Shown here: one piece after another, positions 7,834 through 16,744 of the stretch
How the letters are laid out: each line of letters begins with the position of its first letter
Position numbering within the stretch: position 1 is the first letter of the stretch
From: Anaerolineales bacterium UBA2181
GTDB lineage: Bacteria > Chloroflexota > Anaerolineae > Promineifilales > UBA4811
Length of the DNA: 64,000 bases
Direction of reading: 5' to 3'
Assembly: GCA_002328075.1 (NCBI GenBank)
Contig: DCVT01000027.1
Span: 1-64,000 of the forward strand
Notes under the pieces: generated by a model
What the model was told of the DNA's origin: nothing
The model's database searches: none
Seen by the model: only the letters and a program-made list of their open reading frames with translations
Program-made: the position numbers and the translations under genes

Positions 7834-8439
7834 ATGCGAAAATCGGTCAAAATCGGAATTGGAATGCTACTGGCGGCCGTCATGTTAACCGCCCTGGTAG
7901 CCGGCAGCGCCTTGGCACAGGAGGCTGACAACACTACCCCGGCCCCGGAGACCACCACACCGCAAACCCCCGGGATGTTGGGACGTATGGGCATCAGCGG
8001 CCGTGGTGGGTTGGACGAGAATGCGTTGGAGGCAGCGGCTGAGGCCCTGGGAATGACGACCGAGGAACTTTCGCTCCAACTTTGGGGCGGCGAGACCCTC
8101 TCCAGCCTGGCCAAGGCGAAAGGCGTAGACCTGCAGGATGTGCAGGACGCGGTAAGCGCCGCTCGTGAGGAGGCTTGGCGCAACAAGATTGCGGAGCTGG
8201 TGGACGACGGTGTGATCACCCAGGAAAACGCCGACTGGTTGTTCGAAGGGCTCGAGAAGGGCTTTCTGGGCAGTCGAGGCGGATTTGGAATGACGGCTCC
8301 GGGTGGGATGGGACGGCATGGATGTCGGAGCTTTGGCATCCGGCCCAACTCCGACGGCACCAACAGCCAAGTCAACCCGAGCGGAACCGGGTGGTTTGGG
8401 GGCGCTCGCGGTGGCCGCAGCGGCACATCCGGCCTGTAG
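7834..8439 (+). CDS. Secreted protein with a YckD/DUF2680-like helical region
   Basis: A Sec signal peptide (MRKSVKIGIGMLLAAVML then AGSALA-QE) begins at 7834, where AAAGGAA supports the start. After a Thr/Pro linker comes a helical region, AEALGMTTEELSLQLWGG then TLSSLAKAKGVDLQDVQDAV. A second helix pair reads ITQENADWLFEGLEKG. This pattern of 'acts on helix, LxxLAxxxGV, then LTQEQADW' resembles DUF2680/YckD exported proteins of unknown role. The C-terminus is Gly/Ser/Asn-rich. A terminator follows directly and HtrA comes next, so this may be an envelope-stress-related exported protein (inference). Confidence 0.6.
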   Translation: MRKSVKIGIGMLLAAVMLTALVAGSALAQEADNTTPAPETTTPQTPGMLGRMGISGRGGLDENALEAAAEALGMTTEELSLQLWGGETLSSLAKAKGVDLQDVQDAVSAAREEAWRNKIAELVDDGVITQENADWLFEGLEKGFLGSRGGFGMTAPGGMGRHGCRSFGIRPNSDGTNSQVNPSGTGWFGGARGGRSGTSGL

Positions 8440-8461
8440 GTTGCGCACAGCACGCATGAAC

Positions 8462-8497
8462 AGTGGGCATGGCCACCGGGGTTGTGCCCACTTTTTT
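8462..8497 (+). terminator. Intrinsic terminator between the secreted-protein and HtrA genes
   Basis: An 8-base-pair stem AGTGGGCA/TGCCCACT is followed by six Ts. It ends 14 bases before the HtrA start codon, so HtrA expression depends either on readthrough or on a promoter hidden in this region. Confidence 0.85.
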
Positions 8498-8511
8498 GTG
8501 AGGTGTCTTTG

Positions 8512-9783
8512 ATGAGTCCCCAAAGCAAACATGCCATCACTACCGCCGCGTTGTTGCTGGCCGTGCTAACGAGCACCACCAGGTGTGGCTCTTTGGCAAC
8601 CGCCGCCGAACCGACGCCCGCTCGGCCGGTCGTCGAGACGGCTGAAATCGTCCAGGCCGTGCTGGCTGAGGTGCAGACCCAGTTGCGAGCCGCGGAATCG
8701 GCGGCGCCACCAGCGTCCGCCCCAGCGGCGCCGAGCGCGGCCGAAATCGCCCAGATGCTGTTACCCGAGGTGCAGGCGCTGGTGGAAACAGAGGTGGAGC
8801 AAGCCCCAACCACAAGTGCCGCTTCGGTTTCCGACCTTGAGTCTGCCCTGGTGCGCGTCTACCAGCAGGCAAGTCCCTCGGTAGTCTATATCATCGTCAC
8901 AGGCACTGGCAGCGGTAGCGGTTTTGTCTATGACGCTGAGGGCCGCATTGTCACCAATAGCCATGTGGTGGAGGATGCCCGCAACCTGGAGGTCGTCTTT
9001 AGCTCTGGTGAGCGAACGCGCGCCCGTGTGGTCGGCGCAGACGCAGACAGCGACCTTGCAGTGATCGAGGTCGACGCACTTCCCGAGGGTATCGAACCGC
9101 TGCCCCTGGCTGACTCTGACAGCCTGCAGGTCGGGCAATTTGTGGTAGCCATCGGAAACCCCTTTGGCGAGCAGGGTTCTATGTCCATGGGCATAGTCAG
9201 CGCCCTGGGTCGCAGTTTGGCCTCTCAGCGTTCCGCCACCGGCCAGAGCACCTACTCCCTGCCAGAGGTGATCCAGACTGATGCCCCCATCAACCCCGGC
9301 AACTCGGGCGGTCCGCTTCTCAACCTGGCAGGTGAGGTAGTGGGCGTCAACGCGGCCATCGCTAGCACTACCGGGACCAACTCCGGCGTCGGTTTTTCGA
9401 TCCCGGTCGCCGCGCTACATCTCGTGGTGCCCAGCCTAATAGAAACCGGCCGGTACAACTATCCCTACCTGGGGGCGAGTTTCGACCCCGAGATCACGCT
9501 GGACGAGCAGACAGCCTACTCGCTGCCTCAGACCAAGGGAGCGTATGTGGTGAGCGTCACGCGCGGCGGCCCGGCTGACGAGGCTGGCCTAACCGCCGCC
9601 AGTGGCAGCGCCGGCCGGGGCGGGGATCTCGTGGTGGCCATCGACGGACGGCCGGTGTCAAACTTTGCCGATCTGAATAGCTATCTGGTTTTTGACACCA
9701 CGGTAGGGCAAACCATAGAGCTGACTGTGCTGCGACATGGACAACCGCTGACCCTAAACCTTACGCTAGGCGCCCGGCCGTGA
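8512..9783 (+). CDS. HtrA/DegP-type S1C serine protease with PDZ domain
   Basis: The 423-residue protein has an N-terminal hydrophobic segment (residues 8-30, signal or anchor) and a helical Ala/Glu-rich linker. The trypsin-like domain carries catalytic His151 (TNSHVVED), Asp180 (ADSDLAVIE) and Ser264 (PGNSGGPLLN). A PDZ domain spans about 320-420. It would degrade or refold damaged proteins outside the membrane. ATG 8512 is chosen over an earlier in-frame start because GTGAGGTG precedes it and the earlier codons lie in the terminator. The two-component pair 0.4 kb downstream fits the common link between HtrA and envelope-stress sensing. Confidence 0.92.
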   Translation: MSPQSKHAITTAALLLAVLTSTTRCGSLATAAEPTPARPVVETAEIVQAVLAEVQTQLRAAESAAPPASAPAAPSAAEIAQMLLPEVQALVETEVEQAPTTSAASVSDLESALVRVYQQASPSVVYIIVTGTGSGSGFVYDAEGRIVTNSHVVEDARNLEVVFSSGERTRARVVGADADSDLAVIEVDALPEGIEPLPLADSDSLQVGQFVVAIGNPFGEQGSMSMGIVSALGRSLASQRSATGQSTYSLPEVIQTDAPINPGNSGGPLLNLAGEVVGVNAAIASTTGTNSGVGFSIPVAALHLVVPSLIETGRYNYPYLGASFDPEITLDEQTAYSLPQTKGAYVVSVTRGGPADEAGLTAASGSAGRGGDLVVAIDGRPVSNFADLNSYLVFDTTVGQTIELTVLRHGQPLTLNLTLGARP

Positions 9784-10129
9784 ACTGCGGACGCATTAGA
9801 TCCGGCGCTGATAGTGATCCACAACTCGACCAGTGAATCGTGGACCAATACCGACCGGGCGCCGCCCCGCAGACCAGGCCGGATCGCCCGTGCTGTTCCT
9901 GCTGCGCCGCCGGGCCGACGTGGCTTGGGTGGGTCCTTCTCTTCCCGAATCGCACGCGTTGAAATCGTCCAATCGCGTTCGCTGCCCCTGCATGCATTGG
10001 TCGCTCTGGCGCGATCTGGTGATCCAACTCGCAGACACCGGGATGCCGGATTCGCCAGCCGTAAGGCTCAAAACCGCTTTGGAGCCGACACATGAACGCC
10101 AAACCCTGTTGTTGCTGCCGCGATCCAGG
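9784..10129. other. Intergenic region without a supported gene
   Basis: Open frames exist on both strands (up to about 140 codons), but they overlap one another, lack ribosome binding sites and show no recognisable motifs. The far end leads into the promoter of the two-component system. Confidence 0.5.
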
Positions 10130-10135
10130 TACAAT
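10130..10135 (+). promoter_or_regulatory. -10 element of the two-component operon
   Basis: TACAAT at 10130-10135 puts the start site near 10142. Upstream TTGTTG is 15 bases away, short of ideal. The leader before the GTG at 10159 would be only about 17 bases. Confidence 0.5.
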
Positions 10136-10158
10136 ACGAATGAGGCGCGCCTGCCCGT

Positions 10159-10908
10159 GTGACGATAAACGAATATCCAATGCCAACCATACTTGTCATT
10201 GAGGACGAGCCGCAGATCGTCGAGATTCTGCGCGACTACTTGCTACGGTCCGGCTTTCGGGTCGTAGCGGCCGGCGATGGTCCCAGCGGGCTCGGCCTGG
10301 CTCGCCGCGAGTCACCCGACCTGGTCGTCCTGGACCTTATGCTTCCGGGCGCGATGGACGGGCTCGACGTCTGTCGCCAGTTGCGCCGGGAGAAGTCCCA
10401 TTCCATGGTGCCCATCATCATGCTGACCGCACGCGTGGAAGAAACCGACCGGCTCATCGGCCTAGAACTGGGTGCGGACGACTATGTCACCAAACCCTTC
10501 AGTCCTCGGGAGGTGGTTGCCCGAGTCAGAGCGGTGTTACGCCGTACCAGCGGGTCCGAAGCCGCCGCAGCCATCGTCCAGGTGGCCGATCTGGAGATCG
10601 ACCGCGAGTATCGCCAGGTCCGATTGGCGGGACAGCCAGTGGAATTGACACCGACCGAGTTCGATTTGCTGGCGACGCTAGCGACCCAACCTGGTCGGCC
10701 GTTCACCCGGGAGGAGCTGACTGAGCAAGTCTACGACGCCGTCTATACCTCGTTTGATCGGGCGGTCGATTCCCACATCAAAAACCTCCGCCGGAAGATT
10801 GAGACTGACCCCGGCCGACCAGAGTACATCCTGACGACCTATGGGGTAGGATACCGGCTCAACGATCGGCCGGCCGCCGCTGCAGGCCAACGACCACAGC
10901 ATGGCTGA
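10159..10908 (+). CDS. OmpR-family response regulator
   Basis: The 249-residue regulator has a standard receiver with acidic residues (VIEDEP), phospho-acceptor Asp59 (VVLDLMLPG) and Lys112 (YVTKPFSP). A PhoB/OmpR winged helix follows (about 135-235; TEFDLLATLATQPGRPFTREEL, then AVDSHIKNLRRKIE). It should bind promoter DNA when phosphorylated by the kinase encoded next, whose start overlaps this gene by eight bases. The start is GTG 10159; an in-frame ATG at 10180 is possible but has no ribosome binding site. The neighbouring HtrA gene is a likely target (inference). Confidence 0.92.
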   Translation: MTINEYPMPTILVIEDEPQIVEILRDYLLRSGFRVVAAGDGPSGLGLARRESPDLVVLDLMLPGAMDGLDVCRQLRREKSHSMVPIIMLTARVEETDRLIGLELGADDYVTKPFSPREVVARVRAVLRRTSGSEAAAAIVQVADLEIDREYRQVRLAGQPVELTPTEFDLLATLATQPGRPFTREELTEQVYDAVYTSFDRAVDSHIKNLRRKIETDPGRPEYILTTYGVGYRLNDRPAAAAGQRPQHG

Positions 10909-12310
10909 TTCGCCAACGACCTTGCGGCCGCAACGGAAGGCAGGTGCCATCGGTCTGACCCTCAAGCTGCTGGCCGCCTTCTGTTTGGTTACACTGGTTG
11001 CCGCAACTACGGTCGCGGTGATCTCCAGCCAATCAGCCACCCGAGAATTCAAACGCTTTGTGCGAGATACCCAATACCAGCCGTCGGGCGAGTTGATAGC
11101 CAGTCTCGCCGAGCAGTATTGCCAACAGGGAGATTGGTCCGGCGCCCGGGAGTTGCTCACGTCGGCCTCCCCGACATCCGACGCCGAACCATGGGTACCG
11201 CTCCTGATCTTGGTTGACGATCAGGGATCGATCGTCGCCAGCAATTGGTCTTCGTGGTACGTCGACCAGATAACCGCTCAGGAGCTGGCGCAGGGTATGC
11301 CGGTGATGGTCGAGGGCCAAACCGTGGGAACGGTGGTGGTTCCAGGCAACCGACCGCCGCCGGAAGACGCGGAGCGCCTCAGCCCGACGGGGGTCGCCAC
11401 CTTGGCGCGAGTCCGCTGGGCCATCACGCTGGCCGCCCTGGGCGCTGGCAGTGCAGCGCTTTTGACCGCCGGGGTTTTGACATGGGGGCTTGTGCGGCCA
11501 CTCCGCCGGTTGACCTCGGCCGCTGAAGGCATCGCTCGCGGGGATCTCTCGCAGCGGGTCCCGATCTCGGGCAACGACGAAGTCGCTGAGCTGTCCGACA
11601 CCTTTAACCGGATGGCAGCCGAACTCGAACGGGCAGAACTGGTGCGTCGCAACATGACGGCAGACATTGCTCACGAACTGCGCACTCCTCTCACCGTGAT
11701 CCGCGGCCGACTGGAAGGGGTGCTGGATGGCATCTACCCTGCCACGACCAGCCACTTGCAGCCCATTCTGGAGCAGACTGAGCTGTTGACCTACTTGGTG
11801 GAAGATCTGCGGACGTTGGCCCAGGCGGAGGCCGGCCAATTGGATCTGGACCGGCAGGCGGTCGACGTAGGTGAGCTGCTCCAGGAGGCTGTGTTGGCTT
11901 TCGAGAACCAGTCAGCCGAGCGCCGAATCCGCTTGTCGCTGGAGGTGCCGGATGGATTGCCTCGCGTCAGCGCCGACGGCCGGCGACTCGCTCAGGTGCT
12001 GGGCAACCTGCTGACCAACGCCCTGCGCCACACGCCGGAAGGGGGCCAAGTCACGATATCGGCGGCTGCCGCCCGTGGTGCTGTGCGGTTGGCGGTGACC
12101 GACACCGGTACGGGCATCCCGGCCGACGAACTGCCGCACGTCTTTGACCGTTTCTGGCGCGGTGACAAATCCCGCTCCCGGGCCGGTGGCGGCGTCGGGC
12201 TCGGGCTCGCCATCGCTCGCCAATTCATCGAGTTGCACGGTGGAACCATTGGCGCCGAGAGCACCCCCGGACAGGGCGCCTCCTTTTGGTTCACCCTGCC
12301 CGTAACCTAG
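10901..12310 (+). CDS. Membrane sensor histidine kinase (HAMP, HisKA, HATPase)
   Basis: The 469-residue kinase has two membrane helices (about 17-40 and 172-195) around an extracytoplasmic sensor loop of about 130 residues. A HAMP domain follows (VRPLRRLTSAAEGIARGDLS). The phospho-His is in MTADIAHELRTPLTVIRG (about residue 258). The ATP-binding domain has LLTNALRHTPEGG, TDTGTGIP, FDRFWRG and GVGLGLAIARQ. It phosphorylates the co-encoded regulator; the overlapping ATGGCTGA start suggests coupled translation. The signal is unknown but is sensed outside the membrane. Confidence 0.93.
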   Translation: MADSPTTLRPQRKAGAIGLTLKLLAAFCLVTLVAATTVAVISSQSATREFKRFVRDTQYQPSGELIASLAEQYCQQGDWSGARELLTSASPTSDAEPWVPLLILVDDQGSIVASNWSSWYVDQITAQELAQGMPVMVEGQTVGTVVVPGNRPPPEDAERLSPTGVATLARVRWAITLAALGAGSAALLTAGVLTWGLVRPLRRLTSAAEGIARGDLSQRVPISGNDEVAELSDTFNRMAAELERAELVRRNMTADIAHELRTPLTVIRGRLEGVLDGIYPATTSHLQPILEQTELLTYLVEDLRTLAQAEAGQLDLDRQAVDVGELLQEAVLAFENQSAERRIRLSLEVPDGLPRVSADGRRLAQVLGNLLTNALRHTPEGGQVTISAAAARGAVRLAVTDTGTGIPADELPHVFDRFWRGDKSRSRAGGGVGLGLAIARQFIELHGGTIGAESTPGQGASFWFTLPVT

Positions 12311-12323
12311 TAGCGGCCAGGCG

Positions 12324-13328
12324 TCAACGGTCGCGCTCGCCCGAAACCGCGTAGCCCAACCGGCGCAATTCGTCTGTCCGCTCACGCCAGTTGGCCAAAA
12401 CCTTGACCGTGAGATCCAGGAAAAACCGCCCGCCCAATTCCTCCTCCAGCTCTTGCCTGGCAGCCTCGCCAATTCGCTTGAGCATCTGGCCTCCGCGGCC
12501 AATCACGATCCCCTTTTGGGAATCACGTTCCACCCACAAGACTGCCTTGACATAGGTCAGGTCGGCGGCTCGTTCCTTGTATTCCTCTACCGAAACCGCC
12601 AGGGCATGCGGCACCTCCTGGTGAAGAAAGACAAGCGCCTGCTCCCGGATCAGCTCTCCGGCCAGGTCCCGCACCCGGGTATCCGTCACCTGGTCGGCCG
12701 GGTAAAACCGGGGCCCCTCAGGTAGCGCGGCAATGATCTTTTCGAGCAGAGCATCTCGGTTGTCCCCGCGCGTAGCCGAAAGCAGCGTCCAATCGGCCGT
12801 TGCCAGCAGCGCCCGAAATGCCTGGATTCGCTCCGACACGTCCTTAGGCCCGAGCAGGTCCGCCTTGTTCAGCGCCAGAATGACCGGAATTCCCCGCCGA
12901 TCCAGCCTGATCCGTTCGGCCAAAAGTTGGTCTTCCTCTGTCGGCGGTTGGGAGACATCAGCCATGAACAAAACCAGATCAGCATCGGGGATGGCCTTTG
13001 CCGTCGTCTCAACCATGTACTCGCCCAGCTTATCTAGCGGCCGGTGATAGCCGGGCGTGTCCACGAACACCACCTGGCACCGATCCATGGTGAGGACGCC
13101 TAATTGCCGGAAGCGCGTTGTCTGGGGCTTGGGGGAGACAATAGCGACTTTCTGGCCCAGGTATGCATTCATGAGCGTGCTTTTTCCCACGTTGGGCCGG
13201 CCGACCACCGCCACGAATCCCGAGCGATGCCCCACCGGGAGCAACGCCTCGTCCAGCGTGTTCAGGTCTAGCTCCGCCTCGGTGTGATCACCCGCTGGCG
13301 GTCGCGCTGCCATTTCCTCACCCATCAT
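12324..13328 (-). CDS. era: GTPase Era
   Basis: Era binds 16S rRNA and helps assemble the small ribosomal subunit. This 334-residue protein has all GTPase motifs: GRPNVGKST (G1), DTPGYHRPL (G3), NKAD (G4) and SATRGD (G5). A C-terminal KH RNA-binding domain carries VIGRGGQMLKRIG. The N-terminus is about 35 residues longer than usual and acidic. Two or three Mets lie near the start; AAGGGAG precedes the first. The gene converges on the histidine kinase gene with a 13-base gap. Confidence 0.95.
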   Translation of the reverse strand: MMGEEMAARPPAGDHTEAELDLNTLDEALLPVGHRSGFVAVVGRPNVGKSTLMNAYLGQKVAIVSPKPQTTRFRQLGVLTMDRCQVVFVDTPGYHRPLDKLGEYMVETTAKAIPDADLVLFMADVSQPPTEEDQLLAERIRLDRRGIPVILALNKADLLGPKDVSERIQAFRALLATADWTLLSATRGDNRDALLEKIIAALPEGPRFYPADQVTDTRVRDLAGELIREQALVFLHQEVPHALAVSVEEYKERAADLTYVKAVLWVERDSQKGIVIGRGGQMLKRIGEAARQELEEELGGRFFLDLTVKVLANWRERTDELRRLGYAVSGERDR

Positions 13329-13596
13329 TTCGCTCCCTTTCGATCCCTAGCCGGCATGGAACCGCCATCACGCCGACACCGCACCAACTCCATGAGTTGG
13401 AGCCAGCACATGCTCGTGGGGCGCTGTTCGCCAAGAGATCCATTGGCTGGACGGCACCCGTTAGGGTCCGGCCCCGTTGTGCTCTGGTCGGGTTCACATG
13501 GCCAATAGGTTGGACCCTCCGCGCCAACAGGGCCGCATTACCTTGCGTGCATGCATCACGGTGGGTCCTGGCCGGTGGCAAACGGATTCGGCCTTC

Positions 13597-14538
13597 TCAT
13601 GAATGGCGACGCACTCGGACCGTCTCCCACAACCGGCAGAATGCGCATTGGTCGCCGGCCGTGGTCGGCTGCCCGCAGGTCCGGCAAGCCAGCATTTCGG
13701 GTGCGCTCCCCTCCATCCCGGCGAACGCACCCGCCCGGCGAGCCTGGAGAAAACTGAGGTAGAACTGCAACTTGGTGCCGGGCGCCTCGGCCTCCAGCCC
13801 GTTCAGCACCAGCTTGTGATGGATGCTGGTGGCGCCATCTGCGAAGGGACATTCCACATAAATATAGTCGATCCCCTGCAGCAGCGTGTAGGCGGCGGTC
13901 TCACGTTCGTAGAACCGGCAGAATGGTTTGACCTTTCGCACCAGGCCACCAGCCGATTCCTGCAGAACCGGCGCCTGACGCGCCAGGTAACCGACCTGCC
14001 AGTGCAAGGTGTTGCCAAACAGGACTGCCGCCTCGTCGTCCAGGTTGTGACCTGTTGCCAAGACCGCATACCCCCCGTCTCGCGCCACCCGGTTCATGAC
14101 GTGTCGCTTGACCATTCCGCAGACCGCGCATGGCTTGGTGCGCCCGCGAATGGTGAGCTGTGCTGCCTCCGGGACGCCCAGACCATATTCGCCCGCTATG
14201 TCCACCACGTGTAATTCAGCGCCGGCACGGCCAGCTGCAAACCGTTGGGCCATCTCGAGCGACTCGGCCGAGTACTGCACGCCACCGTCAATGCCCAGCC
14301 CAATGTACAGGCCGTCCGCCTGGTAACCCAGGGTCAGCAGCACGTCCCACAGCGCCAGGCTGTCCTTTCCGCCAGAGACCGCCACCAGCACCCGTTCCTC
14401 GCTGGTGAACATGCCATACTTGCCGATAAAGCGCTCCGTTTGCCCCTGAAACCACGCCACATAGTGGTCAGCACACAGCGCAAGCTTGTGCTGCCGCATA
14501 TTGATGACGGCCGGCTCGCCACACGTGCGACACTTCAC
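13597..14538 (-). CDS. TtuA/Ncs6-type tRNA 2-thiolation enzyme
   Basis: The 313-residue protein belongs to the TtuA/CTU1 (TIGR00269-like) branch of PP-loop tRNA sulfur transferases. It has an N-terminal zinc site (C3, C6, C22, H25), the ATP-pyrophosphatase loop SGGKDS (55-60) and a CAVCGMVKRH pair. A further Cys lies in VKPFCRFYE, and a C-terminal zinc site (CRTCG and CAFC) closes the protein. The middle Cys residues are those that hold a 4Fe-4S cluster in TtuA. It adenylates a tRNA uridine and replaces its oxygen with sulfur. The GTG at 14538 is chosen because the family begins at the first zinc Cys pair. The sulfur-carrier gene lies just upstream, so the pair forms one pathway. Confidence 0.88.
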   Translation of the reverse strand: MKCRTCGEPAVINMRQHKLALCADHYVAWFQGQTERFIGKYGMFTSEERVLVAVSGGKDSLALWDVLLTLGYQADGLYIGLGIDGGVQYSAESLEMAQRFAAGRAGAELHVVDIAGEYGLGVPEAAQLTIRGRTKPCAVCGMVKRHVMNRVARDGGYAVLATGHNLDDEAAVLFGNTLHWQVGYLARQAPVLQESAGGLVRKVKPFCRFYERETAAYTLLQGIDYIYVECPFADGATSIHHKLVLNGLEAEAPGTKLQFYLSFLQARRAGAFAGMEGSAPEMLACRTCGQPTTAGDQCAFCRLWETVRVRRHS

Positions 14539-14597
14539 GGCTGCCACCCCACCACCCAGAACCAACCTACCCAGATAGCGCGCCGCAAAGGGATCAC

Positions 14598-14789
14598 TCA
14601 ACCTCCCGAGATCACCGCCACCAACTTGATCTCGTCCCCCTCCTCGAGGATCACGTCCTCGGTGATGAGCTTGCCTCGCCTCACCGCCAGGACCATTTGT
14701 GGATTCAGATCGCACTTGGTCAGCGCCGCCCCCAGCGTCATGCCGGACTTGACCTGAAACTCCTGATCGCGAAAAATCAACCTGACCAT
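14598..14789 (-). CDS. ThiS/MoaD/TtuB-like ubiquitin-fold sulfur carrier
   Basis: This 63-residue protein has the beta-grasp pattern of sulfur carriers and ends in Gly-Gly (VAVISGG), the site that becomes a thiocarboxylate. Its place 59 bases upstream of a TtuA-type enzyme suggests it is the sulfur donor for tRNA thiolation, as TtuB is for TtuA. A ThiS role in thiamine synthesis is less likely since no thiazole genes are near. The ATG at 14789 has AGGTGACAGG just upstream. No E1-like activating enzyme is in the window. Confidence 0.8.
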   Translation of the reverse strand: MVRLIFRDQEFQVKSGMTLGAALTKCDLNPQMVLAVRRGKLITEDVILEEGDEIKLVAVISGG

Positions 14790-15007
14790 CCTGTCACCTA
14801 TTCTGCCAGCTCGGCACTGTAGCCGGCCCACCGGAGCTATTCATCCTCGCGTTCCCCGGGTGCCGCCCATCGCCCTAGCTTGACGCGCGTTGTCGTGCGG
14901 CCGGGTAGTTTGCCTTCCGATCGCTTCGTAACCCGGCGGTCCCTGGCGTCACGCGGCATCAGAAATTGCGCAGGAGCCAGACATCCAGCTGCAGCAAGGT
15001 CCGAGTC

Positions 15008-16660
15008 TCATTTGCCCGGGCACTGGCTCACAACCGCAGGGTCGATCCGCTTGCCCCCATAGGTTTTGTCAAACGCAGCCGAAAACTCGGTGGCAAGCTT
15101 GGTCGCCCTTTGATCAAACGCCGTTGGGTCGGCCCAGGTGTTGCGTGGGTTCAGAATCGCGCTCTCCACCCCGGGACACGAGCTAGGCAGCAGAAAGTGA
15201 AACAGCGCATCCTGTACATATTCGAGATCATCCATGTGCCCGCTGAGCGCAGCGTGGACCAGAGCACGGGTAACGTCGATGTCCATGCGCTCTCCCACCC
15301 CAAACGGACCACCGCTCCAGCCGGTGTTGATCAGGTAGACCGATGAGCCATGCCGACGCATGCGCTGGCCCAGCATCGAAGCGTACACGTCCGGATTGCG
15401 CGGCATGAACGGCCCGCCGAAAAAGCGTGAGAAGGTGCTCACCGGGTTGATGATCCCGGTCTCAGTCCCGGCCAACTTGCTAGTGTACCCCATCAGAAAC
15501 CAGAGCATCGCCTGCTCCGGCGTCAAGCGGGCAACCGGAGGGAGCACACCGTTGGCGTCGGCAGCCAGAAAGAGGATGGTCTTGGGGTGACCACCCACAG
15601 GCGGGGTCTTGGTGTTGGTGAGGAATGAGAGTGGGTAGGAGGCCCGCGAGTTGGGCGTGTACCGCTCGTCGTCGACGTCAAACCGGCCCCAGGGGTACAT
15701 CATGCAGTTTTCGACAATTGCTCCGTGCTCCAACAGCGGCGCGTCGTGAAACACCGCATTCCAGATTTCGGGCTCCTTGTGCGGGCGCAGGTTGATCAAC
15801 TTGGCATAGCAGCCAAACTCAAAGTTGGCGATGCCATTGTCGCTCCAACCGTGCTCGTCATCGCCCAACAAAGCCCGTCTGGGGTCGGCCGAGAGGCTGG
15901 TCTTCCCGGTGCCAGACAAACCCAAGAGCAGCGCAATGTCGCCGTTTTCACCTTCGTTGGCTGAACAGTGCAGCGGCAACAATGCCTCGCCAGGCAACAC
16001 ATAGTTCATCACCGTGAACATGAGTTTTTTGACACTGCCGGCGTACGCCGAACCATACACCACGCCCAAATTTCGGTCAAAATCCATGGCTACCGCCAGA
16101 TCGGAGGTCCTCCCGTCGGGAAGTTTTCGCAGCCGTCCGGCGTAACGATCTCGATCCAGCTTGTTGTACGGCACCACCAGGAGTGTGAATCCTCGCTGGG
16201 CAAAAATGCTGCGGTCGGCGTCGGGCGGCACCGGCCGGAACATGTTGTCAGTGAACAAGGCAGTGAGAGCCTGATCAGTCACCACCCGCGCAGGCTGGCA
16301 CCAGGTGCTGTCTGCCCCAAGGACGCGGTCGGTGACGTAGAGCCGGCTCTTTCGGCTGAGGGTGCTCAGCGCGTCGTCCCACAGCATGTCAAAGGTCGAT
16401 GGTTCCATCGGTATGTTGTTAGGCGAGTCCCAATCGATCTCGGCCTCGCTCGCTGGCCGACGGACCATGTAGGTGTCCATTGGGCTGCGGCCTGAGGACT
16501 CCGGAGGCGTCCACGTCGCCAGCGCCCCATTGGCGCTGGGAATCGCCTCTCGGCGATCCACCGCCTCCTGAATCATCACCCTTCGCGGCGGGTTCAGGAC
16601 AGCATTTGAATGCCCCCGCAACATCGAATCTAGTCTCGCCACGTGTCCCAGTTCTTGCAC
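15008..16660 (-). CDS. pckA: Phosphoenolpyruvate carboxykinase (ATP)
   Basis: PckA converts oxaloacetate and ATP to phosphoenolpyruvate, the first committed step of gluconeogenesis. The 550-residue protein shows the kinase-1a P-loop GLSGTGKTSLSAD, the metal-binding DDEHGW, the substrate segment SGRSPMDTYMVR, and FFGGPFMPRNPDVYA near the C-terminus. The GTG at 16660 is preferred because GGAGG lies five bases before it; a TTG four codons earlier overlaps that site. It follows a TPR gene after a hairpin. It fits with pfkA some 6 kb away as central carbon metabolism, though they are not co-transcribed. Confidence 0.95.
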   Translation of the reverse strand: MQELGHVARLDSMLRGHSNAVLNPPRRVMIQEAVDRREAIPSANGALATWTPPESSGRSPMDTYMVRRPASEAEIDWDSPNNIPMEPSTFDMLWDDALSTLSRKSRLYVTDRVLGADSTWCQPARVVTDQALTALFTDNMFRPVPPDADRSIFAQRGFTLLVVPYNKLDRDRYAGRLRKLPDGRTSDLAVAMDFDRNLGVVYGSAYAGSVKKLMFTVMNYVLPGEALLPLHCSANEGENGDIALLLGLSGTGKTSLSADPRRALLGDDEHGWSDNGIANFEFGCYAKLINLRPHKEPEIWNAVFHDAPLLEHGAIVENCMMYPWGRFDVDDERYTPNSRASYPLSFLTNTKTPPVGGHPKTILFLAADANGVLPPVARLTPEQAMLWFLMGYTSKLAGTETGIINPVSTFSRFFGGPFMPRNPDVYASMLGQRMRRHGSSVYLINTGWSGGPFGVGERMDIDVTRALVHAALSGHMDDLEYVQDALFHFLLPSSCPGVESAILNPRNTWADPTAFDQRATKLATEFSAAFDKTYGGKRIDPAVVSQCPGK

Positions 16661-16692
16661 AAAAACCTCCAAGTCCTTGTGAAAACGATTAC

Positions 16693-16717
16693 GACGGCAC
16701 AGGGCCCCGGTGCCGTC
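16693..16717 (-). terminator. Hairpin terminator after the TPR gene
   Basis: GACGGCAC and GTGCCGTC form an 8-pair stem with a 9-base GC-rich loop. A short T-rich run (CGTTTTC) follows on the minus strand. It separates the TPR gene from pckA. Confidence 0.5.
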
Positions 16718-16744
16718 TGCCAGTCAATCATCCCAGAGCGGGAA

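Noticed and set aside
9761..10186. Minus-strand frame of 141 codons and plus-strand frame of 109 codons between the HtrA and regulator genes
   Set aside because: They overlap each other, lack start signals and overlap the ends of well-supported genes.
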